A stretch of 64,000 bases of DNA from Stentor coeruleus (lineage: Eukaryota > Ciliophora > Heterotrichea > Heterotrichida > Stentoridae): assembly GCA_001970955.1 (NCBI GenBank), contig MPUH01000136.1, forward strand, positions 33,499 through 97,498. Direction: 5' to 3'. The notes below the pieces were generated by a model that had not been told where the DNA came from, searched no databases, and was given only the letters and a program-made list of their open reading frames with translations. The position numbers and the translations under genes were made by a program. Positions 9,847-19,496 of this stretch are shown here, piece after piece (position 1 is the stretch's first letter; every line of letters begins with the position of its first letter).

Positions 9847-12111
9847 ATGAAACAATTATACAACTTTCCCTTACGTGATTGTAAACATCATTCATTCTGC
9901 GACTACCCATCCACAGAAGATCAAGCATCTCATCAATCTCGTGACCTAAAATCTTATGTCCGTTCACTATCCCCTCATAAAAAGCTAGATTTACGTGAAA
10001 GTGAAATAATTTCAACATTTTCTTTACCAACTGAATTTGACTTGAAATATTTGAAAAACATCGAAGACCAAATGGATGATTATGATTCAGTTAAACCAGG
10101 TATACCAATAGTCACTGAAGAAGGACTTAGCGATTGGTGTCAACAAAGCATAAATCGTCGATTTCCAGTGATTCCCCCAGTGCGGCCTTTTTTAATGCCT
10201 AAAGCTATATATGAATATTTACGTAGTGTACAAGAGATTAGTAGAGAAATCCCTACAAATGTTGCAGCAGATAAAGAGCTTATGACAATGGCAGAAATGC
10301 AAAGTATAATAGAAAACAAACAAGTTATAGCTAAATATTTACAACCTAGGACTATGGAAAATGGTACCCCGTTTATATATCCAAGGCATAAAAACAAAAA
10401 AAAACCTTCAGGAAGTTTGGAAAGCTACCAGTCACCAGAACCTAGAGCGAAACCTAGACCTAAAAGCACAAGAATTACTATGTTTTTACCTGATAAGAGC
10501 AAACTTGAACTTGCTAAAAATGAATCTGATACTAAAGATTTACAGATTATCGACTCTATTTATAAACTTGACTCAGTTTTTGCTAAACAAGTCTTAGAAC
10601 ACACTAAAAAGAAAATGAAATTCTTCCAAAACCTCGCTTTTTCATCAGCTTTTCTAAACAAAACTATAGAATCACAGAAAAATATCCATCTTATGATCCC
10701 AGTTGAACTACGAACCCCACTTATTGAATTTAAAGATATGCCAGATGTCCCTTCTATTATTGAAATTTTTGCTAAACCTCTTGGGAAAATTAAAACTCTT
10801 GATTTAAAAGACCATTTTGATTTAGCTAAAGAGAAAAAATGGGAAGAAGCTGTATTAGAGTTTAAAGAATATTTAAAAGAAAAACCTGATGTATTTGAGG
10901 CTCAATATGGGTTGGCAATGTGCTTAGAAAGACTTCATTGTTATAAACTAAGTAGAAAATGGTTTGTTGAAGCTTTGAAAATTGATGAAAACAATCTTGA
11001 CGTGCTTTTTGGTTTGGCTGTGACAAGTCTTAAACTGAACGAACTAGGCAACACAATTTTCTTTTGCCAAAAAACTTTAGAGTCCCATCCTAGCCAAGGA
11101 GCTTCTAATTTCCAATATTTACTAGCTTTGTCATATAGACTATTAAAAAAATTCAATGAATGTACAGTTTATTATCAAATGATCTTAGATGCAAATGATA
11201 ATAAAATGAGCCTTTTCGCATCTTTTCACTCTAACGACTGGGATGAGCAGCTGAAAACTTTGCCTGGTTGGATCCAATCAAGAGCTGATATTCCGTTTTT
11301 CAGACGATTTAAACCTAAACAAATTAAAAAACTATGTCAAAACAAAGTCAAAAAAATCGAAGCCTTGCATTTGTTTTTTTTACAACCAGGGTTTTCTTAT
11401 ATTATATTAAAAGGGTCACTTAAACTTAGAGATCATAGTAAAGATTGCTCAATGCCAAAAACTATATGGAAAGTTCAAACAGGTCAGTATATAAATTATG
11501 TTTCACATAAGAGTTTTTATGAAGGATCACATTATTGGACTGTTGCTGAAAGTAATGGGTGTATATTGTTAGAAATACAAGCAGATCAATTTATTGGAAT
11601 TTCTAGAGAAAGTCGAACTCATAAGGAAATTGTTAATATGCACACTTTGCAGTCTTTTCCGATATTTAAGGATTTAAGCTTGGAAACTTTGGAAGCACTG
11701 GTGATTGAGTCGATGAAAATCAAAAAATGCCATAAACTGCAGGTTGTTAGGAAGAAAATCACGGATAGGAAAGTTGAGAAAAAATCTTTGTTTGGGGTGA
11801 TTATTACTGGGATTTGTGCTTTAAAAAGAGAAGATGGGTTAGATATCTCGCTACTGGGTAGAGGAGATTGTTTTGGTGAAGAGTTTGTATTTAAGAATAT
11901 ACAAGGATTTGCAAGTTTAGGGAATATTATTGTTAAAAGTGATAATTTAGAAGTTGGGTTTATATCACCTCAAGATCTTGCAAGACTTCCAGATTATGAA
12001 CTGCAAAAAATTGAACAGGCTTTACGAAACAATCCACATATTAAACGGTCAATTGAAAAAGTTAATTCAACTTTCAATATTCATGGTCGTTGGCCGTCTG
12101 CATATTCTTAA
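9847..12111 (+). CDS. TPR plus tandem cyclic-nucleotide-binding-like domain protein (754 aa)
   Basis: N-terminal about 300 residues are unrecognised and partly disordered (KNKKKPSGSLESYQSPEPRA). TPR-like helical repeats span about 320-440 (WEEAVLEFKEYLKEKPDVFE, AQYGLAMCLERL). Two CNB-type beta barrels follow at about 480-595 and 603-720; the second carries GRGDCFGEEFVFKN. The phosphate-binding cassettes lack the usual Glu...Arg pair, so cyclic-nucleotide binding is doubtful and a scaffold role is likelier. Its size and mix of domains resemble ciliate and flagellate cilia-associated CNB proteins, but that is inference. An IQ-type protein gene begins 50 bp downstream on the same strand. Confidence 0.8.
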   Translation: MKQLYNFPLRDCKHHSFCDYPSTEDQASHQSRDLKSYVRSLSPHKKLDLRESEIISTFSLPTEFDLKYLKNIEDQMDDYDSVKPGIPIVTEEGLSDWCQQSINRRFPVIPPVRPFLMPKAIYEYLRSVQEISREIPTNVAADKELMTMAEMQSIIENKQVIAKYLQPRTMENGTPFIYPRHKNKKKPSGSLESYQSPEPRAKPRPKSTRITMFLPDKSKLELAKNESDTKDLQIIDSIYKLDSVFAKQVLEHTKKKMKFFQNLAFSSAFLNKTIESQKNIHLMIPVELRTPLIEFKDMPDVPSIIEIFAKPLGKIKTLDLKDHFDLAKEKKWEEAVLEFKEYLKEKPDVFEAQYGLAMCLERLHCYKLSRKWFVEALKIDENNLDVLFGLAVTSLKLNELGNTIFFCQKTLESHPSQGASNFQYLLALSYRLLKKFNECTVYYQMILDANDNKMSLFASFHSNDWDEQLKTLPGWIQSRADIPFFRRFKPKQIKKLCQNKVKKIEALHLFFLQPGFSYIILKGSLKLRDHSKDCSMPKTIWKVQTGQYINYVSHKSFYEGSHYWTVAESNGCILLEIQADQFIGISRESRTHKEIVNMHTLQSFPIFKDLSLETLEALVIESMKIKKCHKLQVVRKKITDRKVEKKSLFGVIITGICALKREDGLDISLLGRGDCFGEEFVFKNIQGFASLGNIIVKSDNLEVGFISPQDLARLPDYELQKIEQALRNNPHIKRSIEKVNSTFNIHGRWPSAYS

Positions 12112-12161
12112 TAACTGAAGTTTGTATAATATTTAGAATATTAACTACTTATTATTTATAA

Positions 12162-13310
12162 ATGGCTAAGCAATTAACCTTACCTGGATTATTTAAAGAT
12201 AACTCGATGCAAAAAGAAACTCTCAAAAGGAAGAAAATATCTTCAAAATATTTATGGTTAAGCTCAGAGCTGGAAAAGGTTGAAAAATCTAGGAAAAATA
12301 TATCATTTCTAGTTAAAATCGAAGAAGATAAGCAAAATTTTATTACTAATATAGAAAACGATATTGCTCATCGTAAACAAGTTCTTAATCAGCAAGACCA
12401 TGCAGCCAGAGTAATTCAATCAAAAACAAAAGAAATTATAGCCCAAAGATTCAAGCAAGACTCAAATTTTACTAATATTGAAAAATTAATAAACTCCCAT
12501 CTATCATTTTTAGAAGAAAAGTCCTATTATATTTTTTGGAACCTAGGTAGCGCAGCTTATGATGCAGCAACTACTATAAAAAAAGCATACAAACGTGCGA
12601 AATTCCGCGGGAAAATTATGAGAATAAAAAAAGTGTATAAAATCCTAACGAAAAACAAAAAAACTATATGCAGGATAACTTTAAGAAAAGGTCTAAGGGT
12701 GTTTACTTGCCAAATAAAAAAAGAACATGCTAAAATTCTAAAAGAAGAAAAAGAACGTAAAGACAAAGTTCAAAAAATTAGAGAAAGGTTAGCTATAGTC
12801 TCAATAAAAAGGTTTTGGAAAATGAATAGAATAACATTTAGAAAATACATGTTTAAATGTAGGAAATTCAAAAAAATCCTTATCAAACAAAAATACTTAA
12901 ATTTGTTGTCTGCAGATTTTTGTGTTGCAAGTCAGTTAAGTTCATATTTATCAACACCTAGAGGAGAAGAAGTAATGGGTGGGCTTATGAGTGATCAAGA
13001 AACTGCTAGACTTGCAGCTTTGAAATTACTTAAACAAAGAGAAGCTCAAATTAATGCATCTATGATATCTTATAATGTTATTAAATTTAAGGAAAAATCA
13101 ATAAGTCCTTTATTACAAGAGTTACCTAATGATAGAGGAAGGCATAGGATAAGCGGATTGCATACTTTTAAAAATAAAATCTTACCCAGACGGTCTATAC
13201 AATCTATAGGAATGCTGAGTGGTAAAATTGGTAGATCACTACAAAGCATCGGAACTATGTCAACACGCTCTGCCAGCAATCGTATGCGAATAGTTAAAAT
13301 GCCAATGTAA
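12162..13310 (+). CDS. Basic coiled-coil protein with IQ-like motif (382 aa)
   Basis: Very Lys/Arg-rich and helical. AARVIQSKTKEIIAQRF (about 82-98) resembles a calmodulin-binding IQ motif, and further basic amphipathic segments occur at about 135-240. The C-terminal part has Ser-rich repeats (SIQSIGMLSGKIGRSLQSIG). The gene starts 50 bp after the TPR/CNB gene on the same strand. No named family; a cytoskeletal or calmodulin-linked protein is a reasonable guess. Confidence 0.7.
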   Translation: MAKQLTLPGLFKDNSMQKETLKRKKISSKYLWLSSELEKVEKSRKNISFLVKIEEDKQNFITNIENDIAHRKQVLNQQDHAARVIQSKTKEIIAQRFKQDSNFTNIEKLINSHLSFLEEKSYYIFWNLGSAAYDAATTIKKAYKRAKFRGKIMRIKKVYKILTKNKKTICRITLRKGLRVFTCQIKKEHAKILKEEKERKDKVQKIRERLAIVSIKRFWKMNRITFRKYMFKCRKFKKILIKQKYLNLLSADFCVASQLSSYLSTPRGEEVMGGLMSDQETARLAALKLLKQREAQINASMISYNVIKFKEKSISPLLQELPNDRGRHRISGLHTFKNKILPRRSIQSIGMLSGKIGRSLQSIGTMSTRSASNRMRIVKMPM

Positions 13311-13577
13311 ATATTTACATTCTCATCATAAAAAATCATAATAATTCCTAACATCATAGTATCCTTCCTTACAAAAAAAAAATTTATCATATTTTCTCTC
13401 TCTAAACCAAAAAATGTACAACAAAATCCTTCCAAACATACAAAAACTATCAAAAAAAAACTAAACTAAACCGAAAAATTATGTTTAATTTCAATAAAAA
13501 TCTATAATTTTTCTTTTATTTCATTCAAAGTCTTTAAATTAAAAAAACTCATACCAAATTCAGTTGATTATAAAATA

Positions 13578-14549
13578 ATGATGAATAAAAAATATCAAAA
13601 CAGTATGATGAGCATATCAGCATCAACTTCTATATCAGTTTTCCCATCACGGGACATATTTTCAAGGTCAAGAAACAGTGGCGAGCTGTCTCACTATCTA
13701 TTCGAAGATGGGATTTCTTCAGTTGAAGTGAAAACATCTGAGAGACAAGAACAAATCCATCTTGAAAATTTAGATGAAAATGCTTTAAATACTGTAAGAG
13801 AATATGATGATATTGACTATATGGCAGCAACATTAAGATCTGAAGAAGTATTTATGTGTGTAAACTGCTATGAAAGTATCCCGATAAATCAAGTTGATTA
13901 TCATTCAATAAAATGCTGCAACCCTGAAACAGATTTAGATAAAATCATGGATAAAGTACATAAGCTGATATTTACTATAAGGGAATATAAGCTTGATGCT
14001 GATTTACGATATGAATATGCGTTAATTCAATTAGAAGATATTGGGAAAAGTATGTGTGAAGGAACAAGTGTAAGATTTATATAGACAATATCACAGATTT
14101 TCAGCAGAATAAACTCTATTATTAAAAACAATAAAAATCATTCGTTTATATTGATTTTAGCTCAAAGACTAGAGAAAATTGTAGAAGGTCTTTCAGATGT
14201 ACCTGAAAGAATGAATATCCAAGAAAGAAATATTCTTGAAATAATTGACAGCACACTACATGCAAGTGCTGATCATAAAAACTCATTTATTTCTATGTTT
14301 TCTGAAATAAGCTATGATGCAAGTAATAATAAAGTGAATACTGAAGTAGAAGATACCCCAGAAACACAGGAAAAATATTTTTATAGCTTGTGTATTAAAA
14401 AGAAACTTGCTTTAGGACATAATCATTCAGCGAAAAATATTTCGATTTTTCATTTGTATCAGGAATGCTTGCAGAAGAATATTCCTGTGGAGAATTGGGG
14501 AGAATTTGTGGAAAACTCACTTGGAAATCAATTAATTATTATATCATAA
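13578..14549 (+). CDS. Unknown protein with small Cys/His motif, one 15-nt intron (318 aa)
   Basis: A 15-nt intron at 14070-14084 (GTAAGATTTATATAG) joins two frames: ...EGTS then TISQIFSRINSIIK... A C-x2-C...H-x4-C arrangement (FMCVNCYESIPINQVDYHSIKC, about residues 92-113) could bind one zinc. The rest is acidic and helical, with LEKIVEGLSDVPERMN after the splice. No further domain recognised. Ends TAA. The gene model rests on the splice restoring the frame. Confidence 0.72.
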
Positions 14550-14862
14550 TCTAAAAATTTAAGGTTTTATTAAGATTGTGAGATTGATGTTTGGATAAAT
14601 TATGGGTATGATAATCTGAGATTATGTTATTTTTTTAGGAATACAATTTAGCGCATGGACAATTAAAACTTGTTCAAAAAGCATTGTGGCTAATATATTT
14701 TGAAAAGTTCGACTAGTTTATGTTTCCTTGATTCTCTCAACTTTTTTACCACTTATTTTTTTAAGAAATTTCTATTATAACCCTACAAACTTCAAAGAGC
14801 TATGAAAAAAATTCATATTTAAAAGACATACTTTGATTTTCTAATTATTTCATATTTATTTA
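14550..14862. other. Intergenic, nothing seen
   Basis: AT-rich spacer. No ORF or RNA structure recognised. Confidence 0.4.
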
Positions 14863-15375
14863 ATGGGAGACCTAATATTTGTCCCAGAACTAGGGCTTAT
14901 AACAGGAAAGAGTCAAAACTTTAAAACACGCATGTGGTACCCTTCAGCCTCTTCTAACAGGCCAATAGTGAGAAAACCGATAAAGCTGAGTAAAAGGCAA
15001 AAAGCTTCCCCTTTCAATCAAACTCAACACATAATGCCATTGCGATTACGTACAAAAAGTCCCAAAAGAATGGACATAAAATTCCCTTCTTCAGCTCTTG
15101 AAGCCAGTTTTCAGCCTAGACCTTTAACTATTGATACAGGACGTAGAATCAAACATAAAAACCATGAAGCAGTTATTGAAGGAGGGACCAAAGATAGTTT
15201 TTTTACAACTGCATTAGATGTTAGTTTACAATCAAGACCTTTAACTATGGCTGGAGGTAAAAGAATGAAATTACCTTTAGAAAGCCAGACAAAAATCGAT
15301 GTTAAAGGAGATGTTTATGTTAACTTACCTTCTTTGCAGCAAAGACCTAATAGAAACAATCCTGATTTAGCTTAG
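14863..15375 (+). CDS. Small basic protein with internal repeat (170 aa)
   Basis: Starts MGDLIFVPELGLITGK. Residues about 76-104 and 112-140 form a diverged repeat: SALEASFQPRPLTIDTGRR versus TALDVSLQSRPLTMAGGKR. The rest is basic and probably disordered. No family recognised. Downstream DNA is G/T-rich as for other genes. Confidence 0.65.
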   Translation: MGDLIFVPELGLITGKSQNFKTRMWYPSASSNRPIVRKPIKLSKRQKASPFNQTQHIMPLRLRTKSPKRMDIKFPSSALEASFQPRPLTIDTGRRIKHKNHEAVIEGGTKDSFFTTALDVSLQSRPLTMAGGKRMKLPLESQTKIDVKGDVYVNLPSLQQRPNRNNPDLA

Positions 15376-16113
15376 TTTATGCTGTAATATAAATTTAGAG
15401 ATTAATTATTTTGTAGGATGTTTGAACTATTTTTTTTAATAGGATTTTAGGGGTTTTTAATGTAGGGGTTTATTATGGGAGATGGTTTTATGTTATGAGA
15501 AAAAGTTATAGTTTTTTAGATTTTTAGAGAGAAAAAAACATATTTATGGGATGTTTAAAGTTAGGCTATTATTTTTTAAAATAGCTAAAAATTTAAAATA
15601 ACTACTATTAAATCCAGTGAAGCTTATTTTTTTCACTTATAAGTTTGTTATAATCTAACTCTTAAATATCTTCAAGCGTTTAACATATTAAAACATAACC
15701 TTATGTATTTCTAATTCACAAATTTATATTTTTTTTACAATCTAATTTTCCTACAATACTAACTATAAAAATATATTCTTATATGTAATCCTAAATCAAA
15801 CTTATCAAAAATATCCCAAAAAAACCCTTAACCAAAACCCAACATACCCCTACCTTAAACCTAAAACTCAAATATTTTCTTCTAATCTTCCACAAAAAAA
15901 TCAAACATTTTTCTTCATATCATCATCAAAAATACCATAATACAACAGCATCAAATTGCTTTTCATATATTTTCAAACCTATCCTTATGTATATCTTGTC
16001 AATATTTTTACATTCAAATTCAATTTATAAAATGATTCAAAGCATTTCCAAACCAATCTGAATACTATTTAATATACAAATACATTAAAGTCAAAAACAA
16101 CTACAAACAATTC
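15376..16113. other. Intergenic: G/T-rich 3' flank, then long G-free stretch
   Basis: 15376-15580 is G-rich and C-poor (3' flank of the previous gene). From about 15640 to 16110 the plus strand is A/C-rich and nearly G-free, which elsewhere marks the 5' side of a gene. It leads directly into the interrupted frame at 16114. Confidence 0.4.
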
Positions 16114-17115
16114 ATGAGAAAATTCGATGACTTAAGGGCTCTAAATGTTTAGCTTAGTTTTTCTCCAGTTTCTTCTCTTGGAATTGTATCTTTGGGTGCT
16201 TCCGGTCTTGTAAGAAACCCAACGAGGCATAGGTCTATTTTGTTTCCTGGCCCTGCCCATTATCTTCTTTTTTCTAAGACTCTTGATAGATCCCTAAGTA
16301 ATCATTACCATTGAAAATTATTACAAATATGTCGAGGTTTAAAATTCAGACTACTTTTCTTACTTGTTCTACCACTTTTTAGATAAAAATATAAACATAA
16401 ACATCATCATATGCCAAAATACCTTTGTTGTTAAATAATTAATATGGCAAATGATTTTTCTTGCAACTTTTTACAAAATCGACTAAAGATACCAGTTTTA
16501 ATAATATCAGTTGTAAGATTTTGTAGTCTGGCATATTCTTACTTTTAAGTATCTGCAGATATTTCATTTGATTATCAATGTGAAATTGACTTATCAGAAT
16601 TCTAATTATGCCTACATACTTATAAGAAATTATATTTTAGTTCTGAAGATTTCAATACTAGATAGGCTGCTCAAATACTTTTGATAATGAAGGGTATAAT
16701 GGTAGGCTTATGGACTATGGTTTTCAGTATATTATTAACAAATACAGGTTATTCTTAGTCTAAATATACCCATATAAACCTAGTCTAGGGTGTAAAAAAA
16801 TTTAGTTAGTATAACCTCAGTAGAATCACTAGTATTGTTGATTTAATATTAAATGATATATAAGCTTTTATACTAGTTATAACCCAACAACATGTATATA
16901 AAGCTGTAGAAGCAGATCAGACAATATAGAAATTAGGTGAAGGTGAAATTATATACAATAATTGTGAAGACCTTTTAGAATATAAAGCTCTTGCTGTTGA
17001 GTATAGTTTAATAAATACTCCTCCTTATTATCCTATTAAATATTTTCACTTTAAAATCCAAACTATTCATCTGTTGATTTAAAATCATTTAAAATATGTC
17101 GAAGCCGCTCACAGC
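16114..17115 (+). other. Long coding-like frame interrupted by TAA/TAG, only one internal TGA
   Basis: From ATG at 16114 (MRKFDDLRAL) one frame runs 333 codons to TGA at 17113-17115, with about eleven TAA/TAG but a single internal TGA at 16312-16314. Off-frame TGA is frequent (about 17 cases, about 13 of them as NNT-GAN), so TGA is not simply rare. Read with UAR as Gln the product looks natural, e.g. a hydrophobic helix LLIMKGIMVGLWTMVFSILL and an acidic stretch EADQ-T-I...KLGEGEIIYNNCEDLLEYK. None of the stops is the end of a 15-16-nt intron. 16150-16300 is GC-richer and could instead be part of an RNA gene. The frame overlaps the first codons of the CFAP410 gene, so its true end may be earlier. 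Function unknown. Confidence 0.42.
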
Positions 17116-17758
17116 TGAGCTTATCATCATGAAAACTAAAGCCGGGAACCTAGAAAATGTGAAAAATCTTAACCTCTGGGGTAATGAAATTGATGATGTA
17201 AGAATTGTTAAAGATATGCCGAATCTTGAAGTCCTCTCTTTAAGTGTCAACAAAATTTCAACTTTAAAACCTTTCCAATACTGTAAAAAATTATCAGAAC
17301 TTTATTTACGTAAAAACCTTATTCCAGATTTATCTGAGCTTAGATATCTACAAGGATTACCACTTTTAAAAGTTTTATGGCTATGGGACAACCCTTGTGC
17401 TGAAGTGCCAAATTATAGAGAAACTGTTATAGCAGCCTTGCCTAATTTAGTGAAATTAGATAATCAAGCTGTAACACCTGAAGAAAGGGCAGCTTCTTCG
17501 AAATATGAAGCTCCAAAAAGTCGAGTTAGAGAAATTGAGCAGGTTAAAGAACCGGAACCTATAAGGAAAGAACGTGATCCAAGTCCTATTGTACGTGAAA
17601 ACCCTAGTAGACATAATAGACAAAGGAAAGAACCTGTTCAAGATAACAAAAATGAGAACATTTTGTGTGCTGCTTTAGCTTTGATTAAAGAACTTGATGA
17701 AACTAATTTGGAAATTGTTCGCAAGGAAGTTGAAAGAAAATTAATGGGAGCTAGGTAA
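17096..17758 (+). CDS. CFAP410: CFAP410 (C21orf2) leucine-rich-repeat ciliary protein
   Basis: A 220-aa protein with three to four LRRs (NLNLWGNEIDDV, EVLSLSVNKISTL, SELYLRKNLIPDL) and an LRR cap (LKVLWLWDNPCAEVPNYRE...LPNLVKLDNQAVTPEE). This order and the phrase LSVNxIS...LYLRxNxIP are characteristic of CFAP410. A disordered charged linker leads to a short C-terminal helical domain (NILCAALALIKELDE), matching the tetramerising C terminus known in the family. CFAP410 acts at basal bodies and cilia with NEK1-type kinases in other eukaryotes. The length is normal and no intron is needed. Confidence 0.9.
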   Translation: MSKPLTAELIIMKTKAGNLENVKNLNLWGNEIDDVRIVKDMPNLEVLSLSVNKISTLKPFQYCKKLSELYLRKNLIPDLSELRYLQGLPLLKVLWLWDNPCAEVPNYRETVIAALPNLVKLDNQAVTPEERAASSKYEAPKSRVREIEQVKEPEPIRKERDPSPIVRENPSRHNRQRKEPVQDNKNENILCAALALIKELDETNLEIVRKEVERKLMGAR

Positions 17759-17801
17759 AAAGTAGTTATATAAAAATTCCCATTTGTTTGAATTTTTTTA
17801 A

Positions 17802-18034
17802 AAGTTATTTAAGAGATTGTTAGAATATTGATTTGGTAATTTTATTTTGAAATGCGAAAAATGAAGAATTTTNATCTTATTATAAGCTAATTTTTGTGTG
17901 TTATTTAAGAGATTGTTAGAATATTGATTTGGTAATTTTATTTTGAAATGCGAAAAATGAAGANTAAAAGTTATTTAAGAGATTGTTAGAATATTGATTT
18001 GGTAATTTTATTTTGAAATGCGAAAAATGAAGAA
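17802..18034. repeat. Threefold copy of one about 65-nt segment around two single-N gaps
   Basis: The segment beginning agttatttaagagattgtta and ending gaaaaatgaag appears three times, separated by N at 17873 and N at 17964. The copies are nearly identical. This looks like overlapping contig ends joined without merging rather than a biological repeat. Confidence 0.75.
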
Positions 18035-18055
18035 TTTTGTTTTGAAATATGGTAA

Positions 18056-19159
18056 ATGATTTCTGATGATATTGGAAAAAGGATCTTATGCCTATCTTTC
18101 AATCAGACAAATGTAGACTTTATTTAGACTTGCTTAGCAGTTGGCAGTACAAAAGGTTTCAGAATAATCCGTTTAGAGGACTCTAAAACTATAATAAAAC
18201 GTGACGAAGATTCACAAAGTAACTTCCCTGGGGGTTTTTCTCTAGTAATTCCAGTATTTTCAACCCCTTTAATCTGCCTAGTAGGAAGTTCATCAAACGC
18301 CCGCTATCCTTTTAATACAGTATATTTCTGGGATGACTATAAAACTTCATCAGAAGCTGAAATCCATTTTCGATTTGAAGTAAAAAACGCTTTAGTCCGT
18401 CGTGATCGAATAGTCATTATATTAGAAAAAATCACATACGTCTATGTCCTTAATAATCTTCAAGCCTTAGCATCAATAGAAACAATTTCCAACGAAAAAG
18501 GTGTAGGGGCAATATCATATGATAAAGATATCTTTGTACTTGTGTCATTAAGCAAAGAACCAGGGCATTTACGTATGGAGAATTTCTATACAAACGAAGT
18601 AAAAAGTGGTCAAGTTCATGAAAACCCTATAACCTATGTGGCAATAGACTTTATCGGGAGTATCGGGGCAAGTGCTTCAGCTCAAGGGACTATAATCCGA
18701 GTATTTGATTGTGCTAAACTTGAAGTCTTATATGAATTACGTAGAGGTTCTCGTCCAGCTGAAATCTCATCAATTGCCTTTAGCCCAAACCAAAATTATC
18801 TTGTTGTGACAAGTAACAAGTCAACAGTCCATGCTTGGAAACTTGAAAAAAAAGAAAAATCATATACGAGTATGATAAGCAGATACTTGCCAAATTATTT
18901 CCAATATAGTCGAAGTTTAGGGAAATTATCACTTAAGACAGAAATTGATTTAACTTGTCCTTATTCTAATATCACTGGGCCTAAAGCTTGTTTTTTTACA
19001 GAAAATGAATTTTTTATTGCTTGCCTTGATGGGAATATTCATAAATGTAGTATACATCCTGTATCTGGGGAAATTAGTATAGCACAAAGTTTGCAGTATT
19101 TCGGTCTTTCGAGCGTTTCGGTAGTTGAAAGAGGCAGGACTTGGAATAATATTGAATAA
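18056..19159 (+). CDS. Atg18/WIPI-family PROPPIN beta-propeller, one 15-nt intron
   Basis: ATG at 18056 gives MISDDIGKRILCLSFNQTN, then an intron at 18113-18127 (GTAGACTTTATTTAG), then TCLAVGSTKGFRII..., a typical first blade of a WIPI protein. Total 362 aa. The phosphoinositide-binding signature (L/F)RRG is present as ELRRGSRPAEI, followed by ISSIAFSPNQNYLVVTSNKS and VHAWKLE. PROPPINs bind PI3P/PI(3,5)P2 on autophagic and endosomal membranes. Without the first exon and intron the propeller would lack its first blade. Confidence 0.9.
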
Positions 19160-19496
19160 AATTTTTAGATTGGTTAATAGATTTTTATATTAGGATTGGC
19201 TTTGTGTTTAGATATTTTTTATTATAAATTGTAAATAATAATTATCTTATAAACTCCAATAATTATTTAATAAAAGAAACCTTTAGTTGTTCAAATTATA
19301 AACTATAGTTATCAACAATAACTCTATGCAATAAAACTCAAAATTAAATTATTCCTTATAAATTCTATCAGTTCACCAAAACTCAAAAATCATAGTTTCA
19401 ATCTTGGCAAATTCCTATCAAACTTGTCCGAAAAATGCCAAAATTTTTTAGCTTTCATTTACTAGAAAAAAATAATCCCTAAGAGATCTATTAAAA
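19160..19496. other. Intergenic
   Basis: G/T-rich then A/C-rich spacer between two plus-strand genes. No feature seen. Confidence 0.4.

Noticed and set aside
16150-16300. Known snRNA, SRP RNA or 5S rRNA in the GC-richer patch
   Set aside because: I could not match any conserved core (U1, U2, U4-U6, SRP, 5S) to it.
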